From Actinomycetota bacterium (GTDB taxonomy: Bacteria; Actinomycetota; Acidimicrobiia; Acidimicrobiales; Ilumatobacteraceae): DNA of 44,867 nucleotides. The notes beneath the pieces are model-generated. The model saw only the letters and a program-made list of their open reading frames with translations. It did no database searches and was not told the origin of the DNA. The position numbers and the translations under genes are program-made. Shown here in pieces: positions 7,915-16,779 of this stretch. Each line of letters begins with the position of its first letter. The stretch's first letter is position 1. The stretch is taken from the NCBI GenBank assembly GCA_017853375.1, contig JAFMJP010000002.1, forward strand, positions 1-44,867. Direction: 5' to 3'.

Positions 7915-9894
7915 CTATCGCCCGGAACCTTCGTGCACATCGGCTCGAAGACGTTCCACGAAGGTGGCAAACGGCGTGTCTCGCTGCACTTCGCCCCCGC
8001 GCGGATTCACGCCAACCGTGTTGGCCGCAACATCGTCGTCACCGACCACGAGCACGTAGGGAATTCGCTCCATCTTCGCGGCACGAATTCGCTTGCCGAG
8101 TTGTTCATCGGCAACTGCCGTGTCGACCCTGAAGCCGTCCTTGGCGAGTTGTGCCACCAGCGAAGCAACGTGGGACTCGTGTGCGCTCGTCACGGGCAGG
8201 ATGCGGACCTGCACCGGCGCCAGCCATGTGGGGAACGAACCGCCGTAGTGCTCGAGCAACACCCCGAAGAACCGCTCGACGGATCCAAAGAGCGCACGGT
8301 GCAACATGATGGGACGATGGCGTTGGTTGTCGGCGCCGACGTACTCCAAGCCGAATCGCTCGGGCAACTGAAAGTCGGCCTGAATCGTGGAGAGTTGCCA
8401 CTTGCGGCCGATGGCATCGCGAACATCGATGTCGATCTTCGGTCCGTAGAACGCTGCGTCACCCTCGCCAATGGAGTACTGCACCCCGAGCCGTTCGAGT
8501 GCGGAGCGCAACGCAGTGGTTGCCTTGTCCCACATGTCGTCGGTGCCGATCGACTTCTCCATGTTGCGCGTGGAGAGCTTGTACGTGAAGTCGTCGAAGC
8601 CGAATCGGCGCAGCACCGAGAGCACGAAACCCAGGAGTGATCCGATTTCGTCGGACAGTTGCTCTTGCGTGCAGAAGATGTGGCTGTCGTCCTGCGTGAA
8701 ACCACGAATTCGCAACAAGCCGTGCAGGGTTCCGGCGCGCTCGTAACGGTAGACCGTGCCCAATTCGAACAGACGCAGCGGCAGTTCGCGATAGCTGCGC
8801 TGACGGTCGCGATAAATCAGACAGTGCATCGGACAGTTCATCGGCTTGGGGTAATACGTACCGTTGTCCATCTCCATTGGTGGGTACATGCCGTCTTTGT
8901 AGAAGTCCAGGTGTCCGGACGTCTCGAACAAGTGGGAGTTGGCCAGGTGCGGGGTGTACACGAACTGATATCCACCGTTTTGGTGTCGCTCGCGGCTGTA
9001 GTCCTCCATCAACTTGCGAACGATGGCCCCCTTCGGATGCCACACCGCCAGCCCCCCACCCAACTCCGAGGGAAACGACAGCAAATCCATCTCCACTGCC
9101 AAGCGACGGTGGTCGCGCTTCTCTGCTTCTTCCAACCGGACGAGATGCTCCTGCAACGCCGCCTTCGACTCCCACGCCGTGCCGTAGATGCGCTGCAACG
9201 TCGGACCTTTCTCGTTGCTGCGCCAATGGGCACCCGCAACTTTCATCAATGCAAAGTGCGGCAGTTTCCCCGTACTCGGCACGTGGGGCCCACGGCACAA
9301 GTCGACGAAGGTGTCGCTGTTTCTGTACACACTCACGGTGTCGCCTCCCGACACCTCGCCCGCATCATCGGCGTCGGCATTGCCCGAGGTGACACGTTGG
9401 ATGATCTCGCACTTGTACGGCTGGTCGGCGAAGAGTGCGAGTGCATCGCGGGGCGGCATCTCGGACCGAACGAACGGCTGATTGGCCTCGACGATTTCGC
9501 TCATTCTGGCGCTGATCGCCACCAGATCATCCTCGGTAAAGGTGCGACCGTTGGGCAGTTCGAAGTCGTAGTAAAAACCGTCCTCGATCGCCGGGCCGAC
9601 GGTGAATTTCGCTCCGGGGAACAATTGCAGCACGGCTTGGGCCAACACGTGGGCCGTGGAGTGCCGCAGCACGTGGCGACCGGCGTCGGAGTCGGCGGTG
9701 ATGATCGACACCTCGTCACCGGACTGCAACGCTGCCAGCAAGTCCGTCTCGCGATGGTTGACCACTGCCGCGACTGCGGCCTTTGCCAGACGTGAGCCGA
9801 TTGCTGCGGCGAGGTCTGCTGCGCTCGAGCCACTCGGCAGCTGTCTCGTCGATCCGTCCGGCAGTCGAACGTCGATCAGCGCTGCGTCGGACAT
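7915..9894 (-). CDS. thrS: Threonyl-tRNA synthetase
   Basis: This is a 659-residue class II synthetase that charges tRNA-Thr and is full length for the family. Domain order: TGS domain (1-60, DVRLPDGSTRQLPSG); editing domain with HSTAHVLAQAV and CRGPHVPSTG (about 75-225); catalytic core with zinc ligands in MNCPMHCLIYR, TQDDSHIFC and MLHRALFGSVERF; then an anticodon-binding domain ending near RGGEVQRDTPF. The start is ATG at 9894, seven bases after the plsC stop. A TAGAAT hexamer just upstream may provide an additional promoter. Confidence 0.98.
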   Translation of the reverse strand: MSDAALIDVRLPDGSTRQLPSGSSAADLAAAIGSRLAKAAVAAVVNHRETDLLAALQSGDEVSIITADSDAGRHVLRHSTAHVLAQAVLQLFPGAKFTVGPAIEDGFYYDFELPNGRTFTEDDLVAISARMSEIVEANQPFVRSEMPPRDALALFADQPYKCEIIQRVTSGNADADDAGEVSGGDTVSVYRNSDTFVDLCRGPHVPSTGKLPHFALMKVAGAHWRSNEKGPTLQRIYGTAWESKAALQEHLVRLEEAEKRDHRRLAVEMDLLSFPSELGGGLAVWHPKGAIVRKLMEDYSRERHQNGGYQFVYTPHLANSHLFETSGHLDFYKDGMYPPMEMDNGTYYPKPMNCPMHCLIYRDRQRSYRELPLRLFELGTVYRYERAGTLHGLLRIRGFTQDDSHIFCTQEQLSDEIGSLLGFVLSVLRRFGFDDFTYKLSTRNMEKSIGTDDMWDKATTALRSALERLGVQYSIGEGDAAFYGPKIDIDVRDAIGRKWQLSTIQADFQLPERFGLEYVGADNQRHRPIMLHRALFGSVERFFGVLLEHYGGSFPTWLAPVQVRILPVTSAHESHVASLVAQLAKDGFRVDTAVADEQLGKRIRAAKMERIPYVLVVGDDDVAANTVGVNPRGGEVQRDTPFATFVERLRADVHEGSGR

Positions 9895-9901
9895 GCGACG
9901 A

Positions 9902-10690
9902 TTATTCTACGCTGGCCAACTTTGCTGCCTCGGTTGTTCCATCGACGGCAAAGCGCGGAATCTCCGCCGTGGCTTCCACGAGGGTCTCGGTGCGCTTCTT
10001 GGTGGCGTAGGTGTTGCGATACTCCTGGCCCGTGAGTTCGCGAATCTCGAACATGAGTTCATCGGTGATTTCACGCAGCAGCATCGGGTCGTTCGCACGC
10101 GCGGTGTAGTGCGACATGTCGATGGGTCGACCCACGGAAATCTTCACGCTTCCACCCAAGCGAGGGATCGGCGAATCGGGTGGTTGGATCTCGCGCGTGC
10201 CGATGATGCCCACCGGAAAAATCGGACAGCCGACTTTGAGCGCGAGTCGGGCAGCGCCGGTGTGTCCCTTGTACAACATGCCGTCCCGACTGCGCGTTCC
10301 CTCCGGATAGATGCCGAACAGCTCGCCGCGACGCAGGACTCGCTCGGCAGCATCGAGTGCCGCGTGTGATTTCTCGCCGCCACTGCGGTCGACGGGAATC
10401 ATGCCCACTTTCGGGAAGAACCAGCGCGTCTTCCACGAATCCATGTATTCGCTCTTGCCGATGAAGGAAATGTTGCGTGGTGACAACACCATGAGGAGTG
10501 CGGAGTCGAGGAAGCTGATGTGGTTCGGACACAAAATGGCCGCACCCGACGAGGGCAACCGGTCGAATCCCTCCACCTCGAAACGCCACGCCCGCTTTGC
10601 AAGTGGTTGCACCACCGTTCGCAAGCGCGACTGAAACTGCGTGGCGCCGTTGAACACCCAATCAGGAAACTGGCGTGGTGCACTCACCAC
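9902..10690 (-). CDS. plsC: 1-acyl-glycerol-3-phosphate acyltransferase family protein
   Basis: This 262-residue PlsC-type acyltransferase probably acylates lysophosphatidic acid to phosphatidic acid at the membrane. The catalytic NHX4D box is NHISFLD (His57, Asp62). The acceptor-binding block is FGIYPEGTRSRDG (Glu130), and GCPIFPVGIIGT is the third conserved block. The start is GTG 10690, immediately followed by a second GTG, and overlaps the mshC stop, so translation is probably coupled. It sits upstream of lipid genes pgsA and the PIM acyltransferase. A more specialised lysolipid acceptor cannot be excluded from sequence. Confidence 0.9.
   Translation of the reverse strand: MVSAPRQFPDWVFNGATQFQSRLRTVVQPLAKRAWRFEVEGFDRLPSSGAAILCPNHISFLDSALLMVLSPRNISFIGKSEYMDSWKTRWFFPKVGMIPVDRSGGEKSHAALDAAERVLRRGELFGIYPEGTRSRDGMLYKGHTGAARLALKVGCPIFPVGIIGTREIQPPDSPIPRLGGSVKISVGRPIDMSHYTARANDPMLLREITDELMFEIRELTGQEYRNTYATKKRTETLVEATAEIPRFAVDGTTEAAKLASVE
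9904..9909 (-). promoter_or_regulatory. Possible internal -10 element for thrS
   Basis: TAGAAT on the minus strand lies ten bases before the thrS ATG, inside the last codons of plsC. It would give a leader of only about three bases, similar to other near-leaderless starts in this window. There is no recognisable -35, so this is a weak call based on position and sequence only. Confidence 0.3.
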
Positions 10691-11835
10691 GTCACACCCA
10701 GAAGCGCAGCCGCTGGGCGTACATCGACTCCGGCATTCGCCGCATCGTCGATTGTCGCGATGGCCGAAGGAGCATCGAGGTCGTTGTCGAGGTGACGACG
10801 AACGGTGCCGAGCATGTCCTCGCCCTCCTTGGTTGCCGATGCCGTAATCGCTCTCTTTGAGTCAACCCCGACCGCCATCCACTTGCCAAGCCGAGCGGTG
10901 GCTCGATCGATGAGACCTTTGTCCCACTCCCATTCGTGGCGGTAATGGTTCACCAGCAGCCCGAGACGAATGGCACGGGGGTCGTACTGCTTTCGGAGAG
11001 CATCGACGAACACGAGGTTGCCGCGGCTCTTGGACATTTTGTGGCCGTCCATCCACACCATGGCCACGTGCATCCAGTGCTTGACGAACGGTACGCCGGT
11101 GGCGGCTTCCGACTGGGCTCGCTCGCATTCGTGGTGGGGATAGATGAGATCAGTCCCGCCCCCGTGCAGGTCGATGGTGGTGCCCAGCTCACGGAGGGCG
11201 AGTGCGCTGCATTCGATGTGCCAACCCGGACGTCCAGAACCCCAGATGGTGTCCCATGCCGGCTCATCATGGGCCGATGGCTGCCAGAGCACGAAGTCGA
11301 GTGGGTGCCGCTTGTTCGGGTCGTCGACGTTGCCGCCCCGCTCCCGTGCCAACTGCAGCATGTGGGACTCTTCGTATCCCGAGATCGAACCGAATTCGGA
11401 GAATCGAGCCACGTCGAAATACACCGAACCACCGGCCAGATAGGCATAACCGCGATCGAGCACCTTGCCGATGAAGCCGCGAATTTCCGGGATTGCCGAT
11501 GATGCACGGGGCGTTGCGTGCATCGGCACGAAATTGAGCGCTCGCAGATCGTCCTCGAGACGCTGCTCCTCGCGAGCAGCCAAGTCGAGATAGTGCATGT
11601 CGAGTTCGCGGGCCTTGGCGAACAACGGGTCGTCCACGTCGGTGACGTTCCGCACGCACTTCACCGTGCGACCAGTGTCGAGCAATCGACGTATGAGGAC
11701 GTCGTAGGTGATGAAGGTGAAGGCGTGTCCGAGATGTGTGGCGTCGTACGGCGTCACACCGCAGACGTACATCTTTACCTCGTTGCCAGGTGCGAAGTCG
11801 ACGATGTCGCGTCGGGCCGTGTCGTAGAGGCGCAC
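10684..11835 (-). CDS. mshC: MshC, mycothiol-synthesis cysteine ligase
   Basis: This 383-residue ATP-dependent enzyme attaches cysteine to GlcN-inositol, the third enzyme of mycothiol synthesis. It is a truncated cysteinyl-tRNA synthetase relative. The signature VCGVTPYDATHLGHA distinguishes MshC from CysS, which usually has TVYDYAHIGNA. The zinc ligands are Cys25 plus those in WHIECSALAL and PHHECE. The ATP loop is KMSKSRGN. The anticodon-binding half of CysS is absent. The start is GTG 11835, eight bases after the npdG stop. Presence of MshC implies mycothiol as the cell's low-molecular-weight thiol (inference; the other msh genes are not in the window). Confidence 0.92.
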   Translation of the reverse strand: MRLYDTARRDIVDFAPGNEVKMYVCGVTPYDATHLGHAFTFITYDVLIRRLLDTGRTVKCVRNVTDVDDPLFAKARELDMHYLDLAAREEQRLEDDLRALNFVPMHATPRASSAIPEIRGFIGKVLDRGYAYLAGGSVYFDVARFSEFGSISGYEESHMLQLARERGGNVDDPNKRHPLDFVLWQPSAHDEPAWDTIWGSGRPGWHIECSALALRELGTTIDLHGGGTDLIYPHHECERAQSEAATGVPFVKHWMHVAMVWMDGHKMSKSRGNLVFVDALRKQYDPRAIRLGLLVNHYRHEWEWDKGLIDRATARLGKWMAVGVDSKRAITASATKEGEDMLGTVRRHLDNDLDAPSAIATIDDAANAGVDVRPAAALLGVTW

Positions 11836-11843
11836 GCGCTCGG

Positions 11844-12512
11844 CTATTTGATCCCCGTGAAGCGTGGAGCGACACGCGTCTTGTACCGAACGTTCAACTG
11901 CAACAACACCGCAGTGAGTGCTTCGATGGCCAGCGCATTCGACAAGAGACCTGCGTTCAGCGGTCGACAGCCAGAAATGCGCAACACCATCTCACTCACC
12001 GTCGACGTGGCCTGCGGATCGTCGGAACAAATCAATACGTCGCTGTCGACTTCGTGATCGAGGGCGCCCAACTCGGTGGCCGGAAGATGCTGGAATGCCG
12101 CAACGACCTTGGACTTGGGAATCGCCGCCTGAACGTGCGCCGCAATACTGCCCCGTGGCGGGATGAGTGGTTGAAACTCTTTCCCCACTCGCACCAACGC
12201 ATTCGCCATGGTGATGACGATCTTGCCCTCGAGGGCGGCGGAAAGTTCGGTGACGGTGGTTGCAGCAGAGTCCCATGGAGTGGCGAGCACGATGATGTCG
12301 CTTCGTGCGGCCTGCGCATTGTCGCCACCGGTGAGTTGCAGGTTTCGATCCGCCCATTTCGACTGCAAGGACTCCACTACTTCGCGACCACGCTCGGCGG
12401 TTCGCGATCCGATGAACCCCGGATACCCCACCGAGGCAAGACGCACGGCAAGGGCCGAACCTGCGGGCCCGGTGCCGCCGAGGTAGCCGATGCTCGGAAG
12501 CGCAGTAGTCAT
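11844..12512 (-). CDS. npdG: NADPH-dependent F420 reductase
   Basis: This 222-residue Rossmann-fold protein exchanges hydride between NADPH and coenzyme F420. The nucleotide-binding loop is IGYLGGTGPAGSALAVRLA near the N-terminus. Further family blocks are IIVLATPWDSA, GKIVITMANAL, VVAAFQHLPATEL and DVLICSDDPQA. The 318-residue ORF in the track is over-extended into fabI; ATG 12512 (MTTALPSIGYLGG) is the family start. There is no ribosome-binding site, but TACGGT lies 8-13 bases upstream, so the mRNA is probably leaderless. It heads the long minus-strand run and supports F420 use by the nearby LLM oxidoreductase. Confidence 0.92.
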   Translation of the reverse strand: MTTALPSIGYLGGTGPAGSALAVRLASVGYPGFIGSRTAERGREVVESLQSKWADRNLQLTGGDNAQAARSDIIVLATPWDSAATTVTELSAALEGKIVITMANALVRVGKEFQPLIPPRGSIAAHVQAAIPKSKVVAAFQHLPATELGALDHEVDSDVLICSDDPQATSTVSEMVLRISGCRPLNAGLLSNALAIEALTAVLLQLNVRYKTRVAPRFTGIK

Positions 12513-12517
12513 GTCCA

Positions 12518-12526
12518 CTACCGTAG
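12518..12526. promoter_or_regulatory. Shared symmetrical -10 for divergent npdG and fabI
   Basis: The nine bases CTACCGTAG are an inverted repeat around one central base. On the plus strand TACCGT occupies -12 to -7 relative to the fabI GTG. On the minus strand TACGGT occupies -13 to -8 relative to the npdG ATG. Only 18 bases separate the two start codons and neither gene has a Shine-Dalgarno site, so both are probably leaderless and driven from this one element. The call rests on position and sequence; no -35 is evident. Confidence 0.55.
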
Positions 12527-12530
12527 CGAC

Positions 12531-13298
12531 GTGGCGATTCTTGCTGGTAAACGGTTGGTCATTACCGGAGTGCTCACCGACGCGTCGTTGGCGTTCGGCG
12601 TCGCCAAACTGGCGCAAGAACAGGGCGCCAGTGTGATGCTCACGGGCGCGGGGCGCGGACTGTCCATCACGGAACGCACCGCCCGAAAGCTCCCGAATGC
12701 CGCCCCGGTCGCCGAGTTCGACGCGACCAATCCCGACCATGTCGCCAGTGTGCGTGCCGCAGCCGAGCAACATCTTGGTGGCGTAGACGGGGTGTTGCAC
12801 TCCATCGGTTTTGCACCTGCAGCGTGCCTGGGCGACGATCTCATGGCCGCCACATGGGACGACGTGTCCGTTGCCGTTCAGGTCTCGGCGTTCTCCCTGA
12901 AGACTCTTGCCGATGCATTCATTCCGCTCATGAACAACGGTGGCAGCATCGTCGGGTTGGACTTCGACAACACCGTCGCATGGCCGGCATACAACTGGAT
13001 GGGTGTGGCCAAGTCGGCGCTCGAGTCAACGAGCCGGTATCTGGCACGCGAACTTGGTCCGCGAGGGATTCGCTGCAACTTGGTGGCGGCCGGACCGATC
13101 CGCACCATGGCGGCGAAGTCGATTCCTTCCTTTGCCCAGTTCGAGGACATCTGGAGCCAACGAGCTCCACTCGGCTGGGACATCCACGACTCCTCTGCCG
13201 TCGCGCGCGCGTGTTGCGCATTGTTGTCCGATTGGTTTCCTGCCACCACGGGTGAGATCGTGCACGTCGATGGCGGATACCACGCCGTCGGCGCCTAG
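12531..13298 (+). CDS. fabI: Enoyl-ACP reductase, InhA-like FabI
   Basis: This 255-residue short-chain dehydrogenase-type enzyme reduces trans-2-enoyl-ACP with NADH in type II fatty acid synthesis. It resembles mycobacterial InhA closely: [17 protein letters not shown] at the N-terminus, the catalytic pair Tyr154/Lys161 in [27 protein letters not shown], and [19 protein letters not shown] near the end. The start is GTG 12531 ([10 protein letters not shown]); the 520-residue ORF in the track begins far inside npdG and is an over-extension. The gene is probably leaderless. It is divergent from npdG and directly followed by the yyaL-like gene. Confidence 0.95.
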   Translation: MAILAGKRLVITGVLTDASLAFGVAKLAQEQGASVMLTGAGRGLSITERTARKLPNAAPVAEFDATNPDHVASVRAAAEQHLGGVDGVLHSIGFAPAACLGDDLMAATWDDVSVAVQVSAFSLKTLADAFIPLMNNGGSIVGLDFDNTVAWPAYNWMGVAKSALESTSRYLARELGPRGIRCNLVAAGPIRTMAAKSIPSFAQFEDIWSQRAPLGWDIHDSSAVARACCALLSDWFPATTGEIVHVDGGYHAVGA

Positions 13299-13302
13299 CG
13301 AA

Positions 13303-15312
13303 GTGGAGACACCCACGAGCGGGAACCGACTCGCGAACGAGTCCTCGCCGTACCTTCGTCAACATCGCGACAATCCGGTGGCCTGGTGGCCGTGGTGCGA
13401 CGAAGCATTCGCCGAAGCAAAGCGCCGTGACGTTCCGGTTCTCCTGTCCGTCGGATACTCCGCCTGCCACTGGTGTCATGTGATGGCCCACGAGTCGTTC
13501 GAAGACCACGACGTTGCCGCGGTCATGAACCGACTCTTCGTGAACGTGAAGGTCGACCGCGAGGAACGGCCCGACGTCGACAGCGTGTACATGGATGCAG
13601 TGCAGGCCATGACGGGACGCGGTGGCTGGCCAATGACGGTGTTCCTCACGCCGGATGCCCAGCCATTCTTCGGCGGCACGTACTACCCGAAGCCGACGTT
13701 CCTGCAGCTGATGACGGCAATCGACGACGCGTGGCGCAATCGGCGCGACGACATCGACAACAATGTGGCCGCGTTGGTGGAAAACATCGGACGCACGTCC
13801 CAGATCTCCGCCAATCCGCATTTGCCGACCATCGATGTGTTTGCAGCAGCCGTCGCCCAACTTGACGGCACCTTCGACGACACTTGGGGCGGATTCGGCT
13901 CGGCACCGAAGTTCCCGTCCACCATGGCACTCGAACTCCTGCTGCGCTCGTACCTCAACGACGAATCCCCGAGAACGCGAACCATGATCACCACGTCCCT
14001 CGACGCCATGGCCTCGGGCGGCATGTACGACCACCTCGGCGGTGGATTTGCCCGTTACAGCGTCGACGAAAAGTGGCTGGTCCCGCACTTCGAAAAGATG
14101 CTGTACGACCAGGCGCTGCTCGTTCGGCCGTACCTGCACGCTTCGTTGGTGATGCGTGAACCTCGATGGCGACAAGTGGTGGAAGAGACCATCGGCTACG
14201 TGTTGCGTGACCTGAGCTCGCCCGAGGGTGCGTTCTACAGCGCCGAAGATGCCGATTCGCTCGACGAATCCGGACACTCGCACGAGGGACACTTCTATGT
14301 GTTCACCCCCGAGCAAGTTCGACGAATCGTGCCCGCACATCTCATCGACCTTGCGTTGGAGTGGTACGACATCTCCGACGCAGGCAACTTCGAGGGCAAG
14401 TCCATTCCCTGTCGCATCTCGCAGCGCGGACGGCTTTCGCGCGACGAGGACGTGGAGACGATTCGTCTACTGCTCCTGGCCGCCCGCAATACCCGGCATC
14501 GCCCGTTGCGTGACGACAAGGTCATCACCGAATGGAATGCACTCATGGTGTCGTCCCTCGCCGAAGCGGCAAGTGCTTTCGCCAACGACGAGTGGGCAGC
14601 CGCAGCGCAACGTGCCGGCAACTTCCTGTCCACCACCATGCGACGCGGCGACGGACGATGGCTGCGCACATGGCATCGTGACGCAACCCCGAAGCACCTG
14701 GCCATGGCAGCCGACCTCGCCAATCTCGTCGATGCGTTCACCCGTCTCTACGAATTGTCGGGAATGGCCCGCTGGATCTCCCTGGCGCGCGAGGCCGCCG
14801 ATCAATTGCTCACCCACCACTGGGATGTCGGCGAGGGCGGCGTGTTCACCACGCCCGATGATGGCGAGCGGCTGATCGTACGCCAGAAGGATCTCATCGA
14901 CAACGCAACTCCCTCGGCCAACTCCGTTGCCGCCCTCGCACTCCAGCGACTCGCAGCACTCACCGGAGACGAGCGTTACCGCGAACATGCCGATGCCATC
15001 TTCAAGTTGCTTGCCCGCATCGTGGAAAGTGCCCCAACCGCGTTCCCCCATCTGCTGTGCGCCCTGCACCTGCGCCACGTTGGCCCCACCGAGGTGGTGA
15101 TCACCGGCAAGCGCGGCGAGTTGGTGCAACTCATCCATGGGCAATGGTTGCCCACGGTGGTGTTGGCATGGGGCGAATCGTTCCCGTCCCCGCTGTTTGC
15201 CGATCGCCGTGACGGTCTGGCTTACGTGTGTCGTCAATACGCGTGCCAAGCACCCGCCGCACATCGTGACGAGTTGGTGGCGGCTCTTCGTGGCGCACTC
15301 TCAGGGAGCTGA
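13303..15312 (+). CDS. YyaL/DUF255 thioredoxin-like and glycosidase-fold protein
   Basis: This is a protein of about 669 residues in the YyaL (spermatogenesis-associated protein 20) family, with an N-terminal thioredoxin-fold DUF255 domain and a C-terminal alpha/alpha barrel resembling N-acylglucosamine epimerases. Its biochemical activity is not established. Visible blocks are [61 protein letters not shown] and [15 protein letters not shown] at 13303 gives six residues before the conserved NRLA and lies four bases after fabI. ATG at 13270, overlapping fabI by 29 bases, is equally in frame. It is probably co-transcribed with fabI. Confidence 0.9.
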   Translation: METPTSGNRLANESSPYLRQHRDNPVAWWPWCDEAFAEAKRRDVPVLLSVGYSACHWCHVMAHESFEDHDVAAVMNRLFVNVKVDREERPDVDSVYMDAVQAMTGRGGWPMTVFLTPDAQPFFGGTYYPKPTFLQLMTAIDDAWRNRRDDIDNNVAALVENIGRTSQISANPHLPTIDVFAAAVAQLDGTFDDTWGGFGSAPKFPSTMALELLLRSYLNDESPRTRTMITTSLDAMASGGMYDHLGGGFARYSVDEKWLVPHFEKMLYDQALLVRPYLHASLVMREPRWRQVVEETIGYVLRDLSSPEGAFYSAEDADSLDESGHSHEGHFYVFTPEQVRRIVPAHLIDLALEWYDISDAGNFEGKSIPCRISQRGRLSRDEDVETIRLLLLAARNTRHRPLRDDKVITEWNALMVSSLAEAASAFANDEWAAAAQRAGNFLSTTMRRGDGRWLRTWHRDATPKHLAMAADLANLVDAFTRLYELSGMARWISLAREAADQLLTHHWDVGEGGVFTTPDDGERLIVRQKDLIDNATPSANSVAALALQRLAALTGDERYREHADAIFKLLARIVESAPTAFPHLLCALHLRHVGPTEVVITGKRGELVQLIHGQWLPTVVLAWGESFPSPLFADRRDGLAYVCRQYACQAPAAHRDELVAALRGALSGS

Positions 15313-15323
15313 GGCGCACTCGG

Positions 15324-15352
15324 CGGCAGTGCATTGACCGTTGCACCTGCCG
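15324..15352. terminator. Hairpin between convergent yyaL-like and nitroreductase genes
   Basis: The arms CGGCAGTGCA and TGCACCTGCCG pair over ten base pairs with one bulged C, around an eight-base loop. It sits in the 54-base gap between convergent stops, where a bidirectional terminator is expected. There is no U-tract on either strand, so intrinsic termination would be non-canonical. Confidence 0.45.
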
Positions 15353-15366
15353 TTGAAGCCGGCGGG

Positions 15367-16035
15367 TCACCAGCCGTTGAAGTGCATGACGATGTCGGCT
15401 TTGGCGCGTGCGCGATTCGCGCTCAATCCCGCACCAAACGCCGGATCTTCGAGTTCGACTGGGGACGGTTTGCGTTCGTACCCCATTGCTATCGCACCGA
15501 TGAGCTGCAGACGTTCCGGAACACCCAATGCGGCCCGTAATTCCGCCTCACCCCGAAACACACCGAAGAACAACGCGCCCAATCCTGCGTCGTGCGCCGC
15601 CAACAGCAGTGTCATCGTCGCAAACGATGCGTCGACCGTCCAGTACGGAGTCGGCCACGCATCGAGAGACTCACCCAGTGTTGATCGCGATTTGTCACCC
15701 TCCGAATAGCGCTCGAGGTATGCCTGGGGGTCGACAAAGGACAATGCAATGACGGGTGCGGCGAACAGATGCTGCCATCGAAACGACGAACGGGTTTCTT
15801 CGGTCATGGTTGCCGACCAGAAGGTTTCGGTCTGCGCACCCTCGAGGACGACCAGACTCCACCCTTGTGTCTTTCCTGCCGACGGCGAATGAGTCGCGGT
15901 ATTCACGAGACGAGCGAGCAGTTCGCGATCGACGGAATCCCGCTGGAATGCCCGCACCATGCGTCGGCTCGTCACCAATCGCTCGAACGGCGACGGCGCG
16001 GATTCGTTCACGGCTGACGGTGCGACATCGCTCAC
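15367..16035 (-). CDS. Nitroreductase family protein
   Basis: This 222-residue FMN-dependent nitroreductase-fold protein has an unknown physiological substrate. Family blocks include RRMVRAFQRDSVDRELLARL, ATHSPSAGKTQGWSLVVL (phosphate-binding Ser and early helix), DASFATMTLLLAAHDAGLG and ALGVPERLQLIGAIAMGY. It begins 12 bases after the preceding unrecognised gene on the same strand and is probably co-transcribed with it. The product could be a deazaflavin- or NADPH-linked reductase. Nothing in the sequence fixes the substrate. Confidence 0.87.
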   Translation of the reverse strand: MSDVAPSAVNESAPSPFERLVTSRRMVRAFQRDSVDRELLARLVNTATHSPSAGKTQGWSLVVLEGAQTETFWSATMTEETRSSFRWQHLFAAPVIALSFVDPQAYLERYSEGDKSRSTLGESLDAWPTPYWTVDASFATMTLLLAAHDAGLGALFFGVFRGEAELRAALGVPERLQLIGAIAMGYERKPSPVELEDPAFGAGLSANRARAKADIVMHFNGW

Positions 16036-16047
16036 GGCGACGCCGAA

Positions 16048-16701
16048 TCAGCGCTTCTTGCCGAGTTTGGCCAGCGACTCCGCCATGGTCCAACCATGGA
16101 CGATGAGCACGCCACCCTTGGCGACGTTCACACCCTTGAAGAATGCCGCGATCTCCGGGGCAATCTTGGGCTTCTTCACCGGCTCGTAGTCGATGAAACC
16201 GGATTGCGCATTCGTCTTGGCAATGAAAGAAGCCGGGTCGTACTGCGGCTCGATGGCATAACGGCGAGCCAAGCGTCGTCCCCACGCGCGTTCTTCGCCG
16301 ACGGCGTTGTATTTGGGACGTGGAATCATGCTGGTAACTGCCGCGAACGCCTCGAGCCCGGCTGGTGTGACGAAGCGCGCGCCGATGACGACGTCCTCGT
16401 CGGGGAACGCCATCAGCGCACGGTGGTAGGCCTCGGTCATGAGGCCCTTCATCGCTGCATCGCGCTTGGCGGTGCGCTTGACACTCAACAACCCCATGAC
16501 CACGCAGGGTGTACCACCCAATCGCTCGAGTGTGAGGAACATGAAACCTGCCAGGGTCTTCCCGTCGTACGCGGTCGTGGCCAGCACCCAGGCGTCCTTG
16601 GCTTTCGATACCGCGCCGATGCCGAAGGCGCCACCCATTGCGGCGAATTCGTCCAGGTCGGCGTCAGTCAACGCGCTCGCGTCGCGAGTAGCGATTTTCA
16701 C
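16048..16701 (-). CDS. Unrecognised protein, possibly GNAT-like
   Basis: I do not recognise this 217-residue soluble protein with confidence. The middle region (WVLATTAYDGKTLAGFMFL, then CVVMGLLSVKRTAKRDAAM) has a strand-loop-helix pattern reminiscent of GNAT acetyltransferases, but the acetyl-CoA loop is not canonical. The C-terminal third (PEIAAFFKGVNVAKGG) is unlike that fold. GTG 16701 is preferred over TTG 16776 because the extra 25 residues look non-coding (CRISVFCWQTRC). It is followed 12 bases later by the nitroreductase gene. Confidence 0.7.
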   Translation of the reverse strand: MKIATRDASALTDADLDEFAAMGGAFGIGAVSKAKDAWVLATTAYDGKTLAGFMFLTLERLGGTPCVVMGLLSVKRTAKRDAAMKGLMTEAYHRALMAFPDEDVVIGARFVTPAGLEAFAAVTSMIPRPKYNAVGEERAWGRRLARRYAIEPQYDPASFIAKTNAQSGFIDYEPVKKPKIAPEIAAFFKGVNVAKGGVLIVHGWTMAESLAKLGKKR

Positions 16702-16779
16702 GCATCTAGTCTGCCAGCAAAAAACCGAAATCCGACAGGCAATGGGCAGCAAAGTCCGCTGCTCGTCATCCGACAACGA

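Noticed and set aside
11736-12530. N-terminal 265 residues of the 520-residue plus-strand ORF in front of fabI
   Set aside because: It lies antisense to mshC and npdG, is Arg/Gly/Cys-rich without family resemblance, and FabI similarity begins at GTG 12531.
12940-13302. First ~120 residues of the 790-residue ORF as part of the YyaL-like protein
   Set aside because: They overlap fabI in another frame (Trp/Arg/Ser-rich) and the YyaL family starts at [11 protein letters not shown].
16702-16779. Rho-independent terminator after dnaE using the TTTTTT run
   Set aside because: The six-T run is not preceded by a convincing GC stem; nearby GCAGC/GCTGC pairing is too short and too far away.
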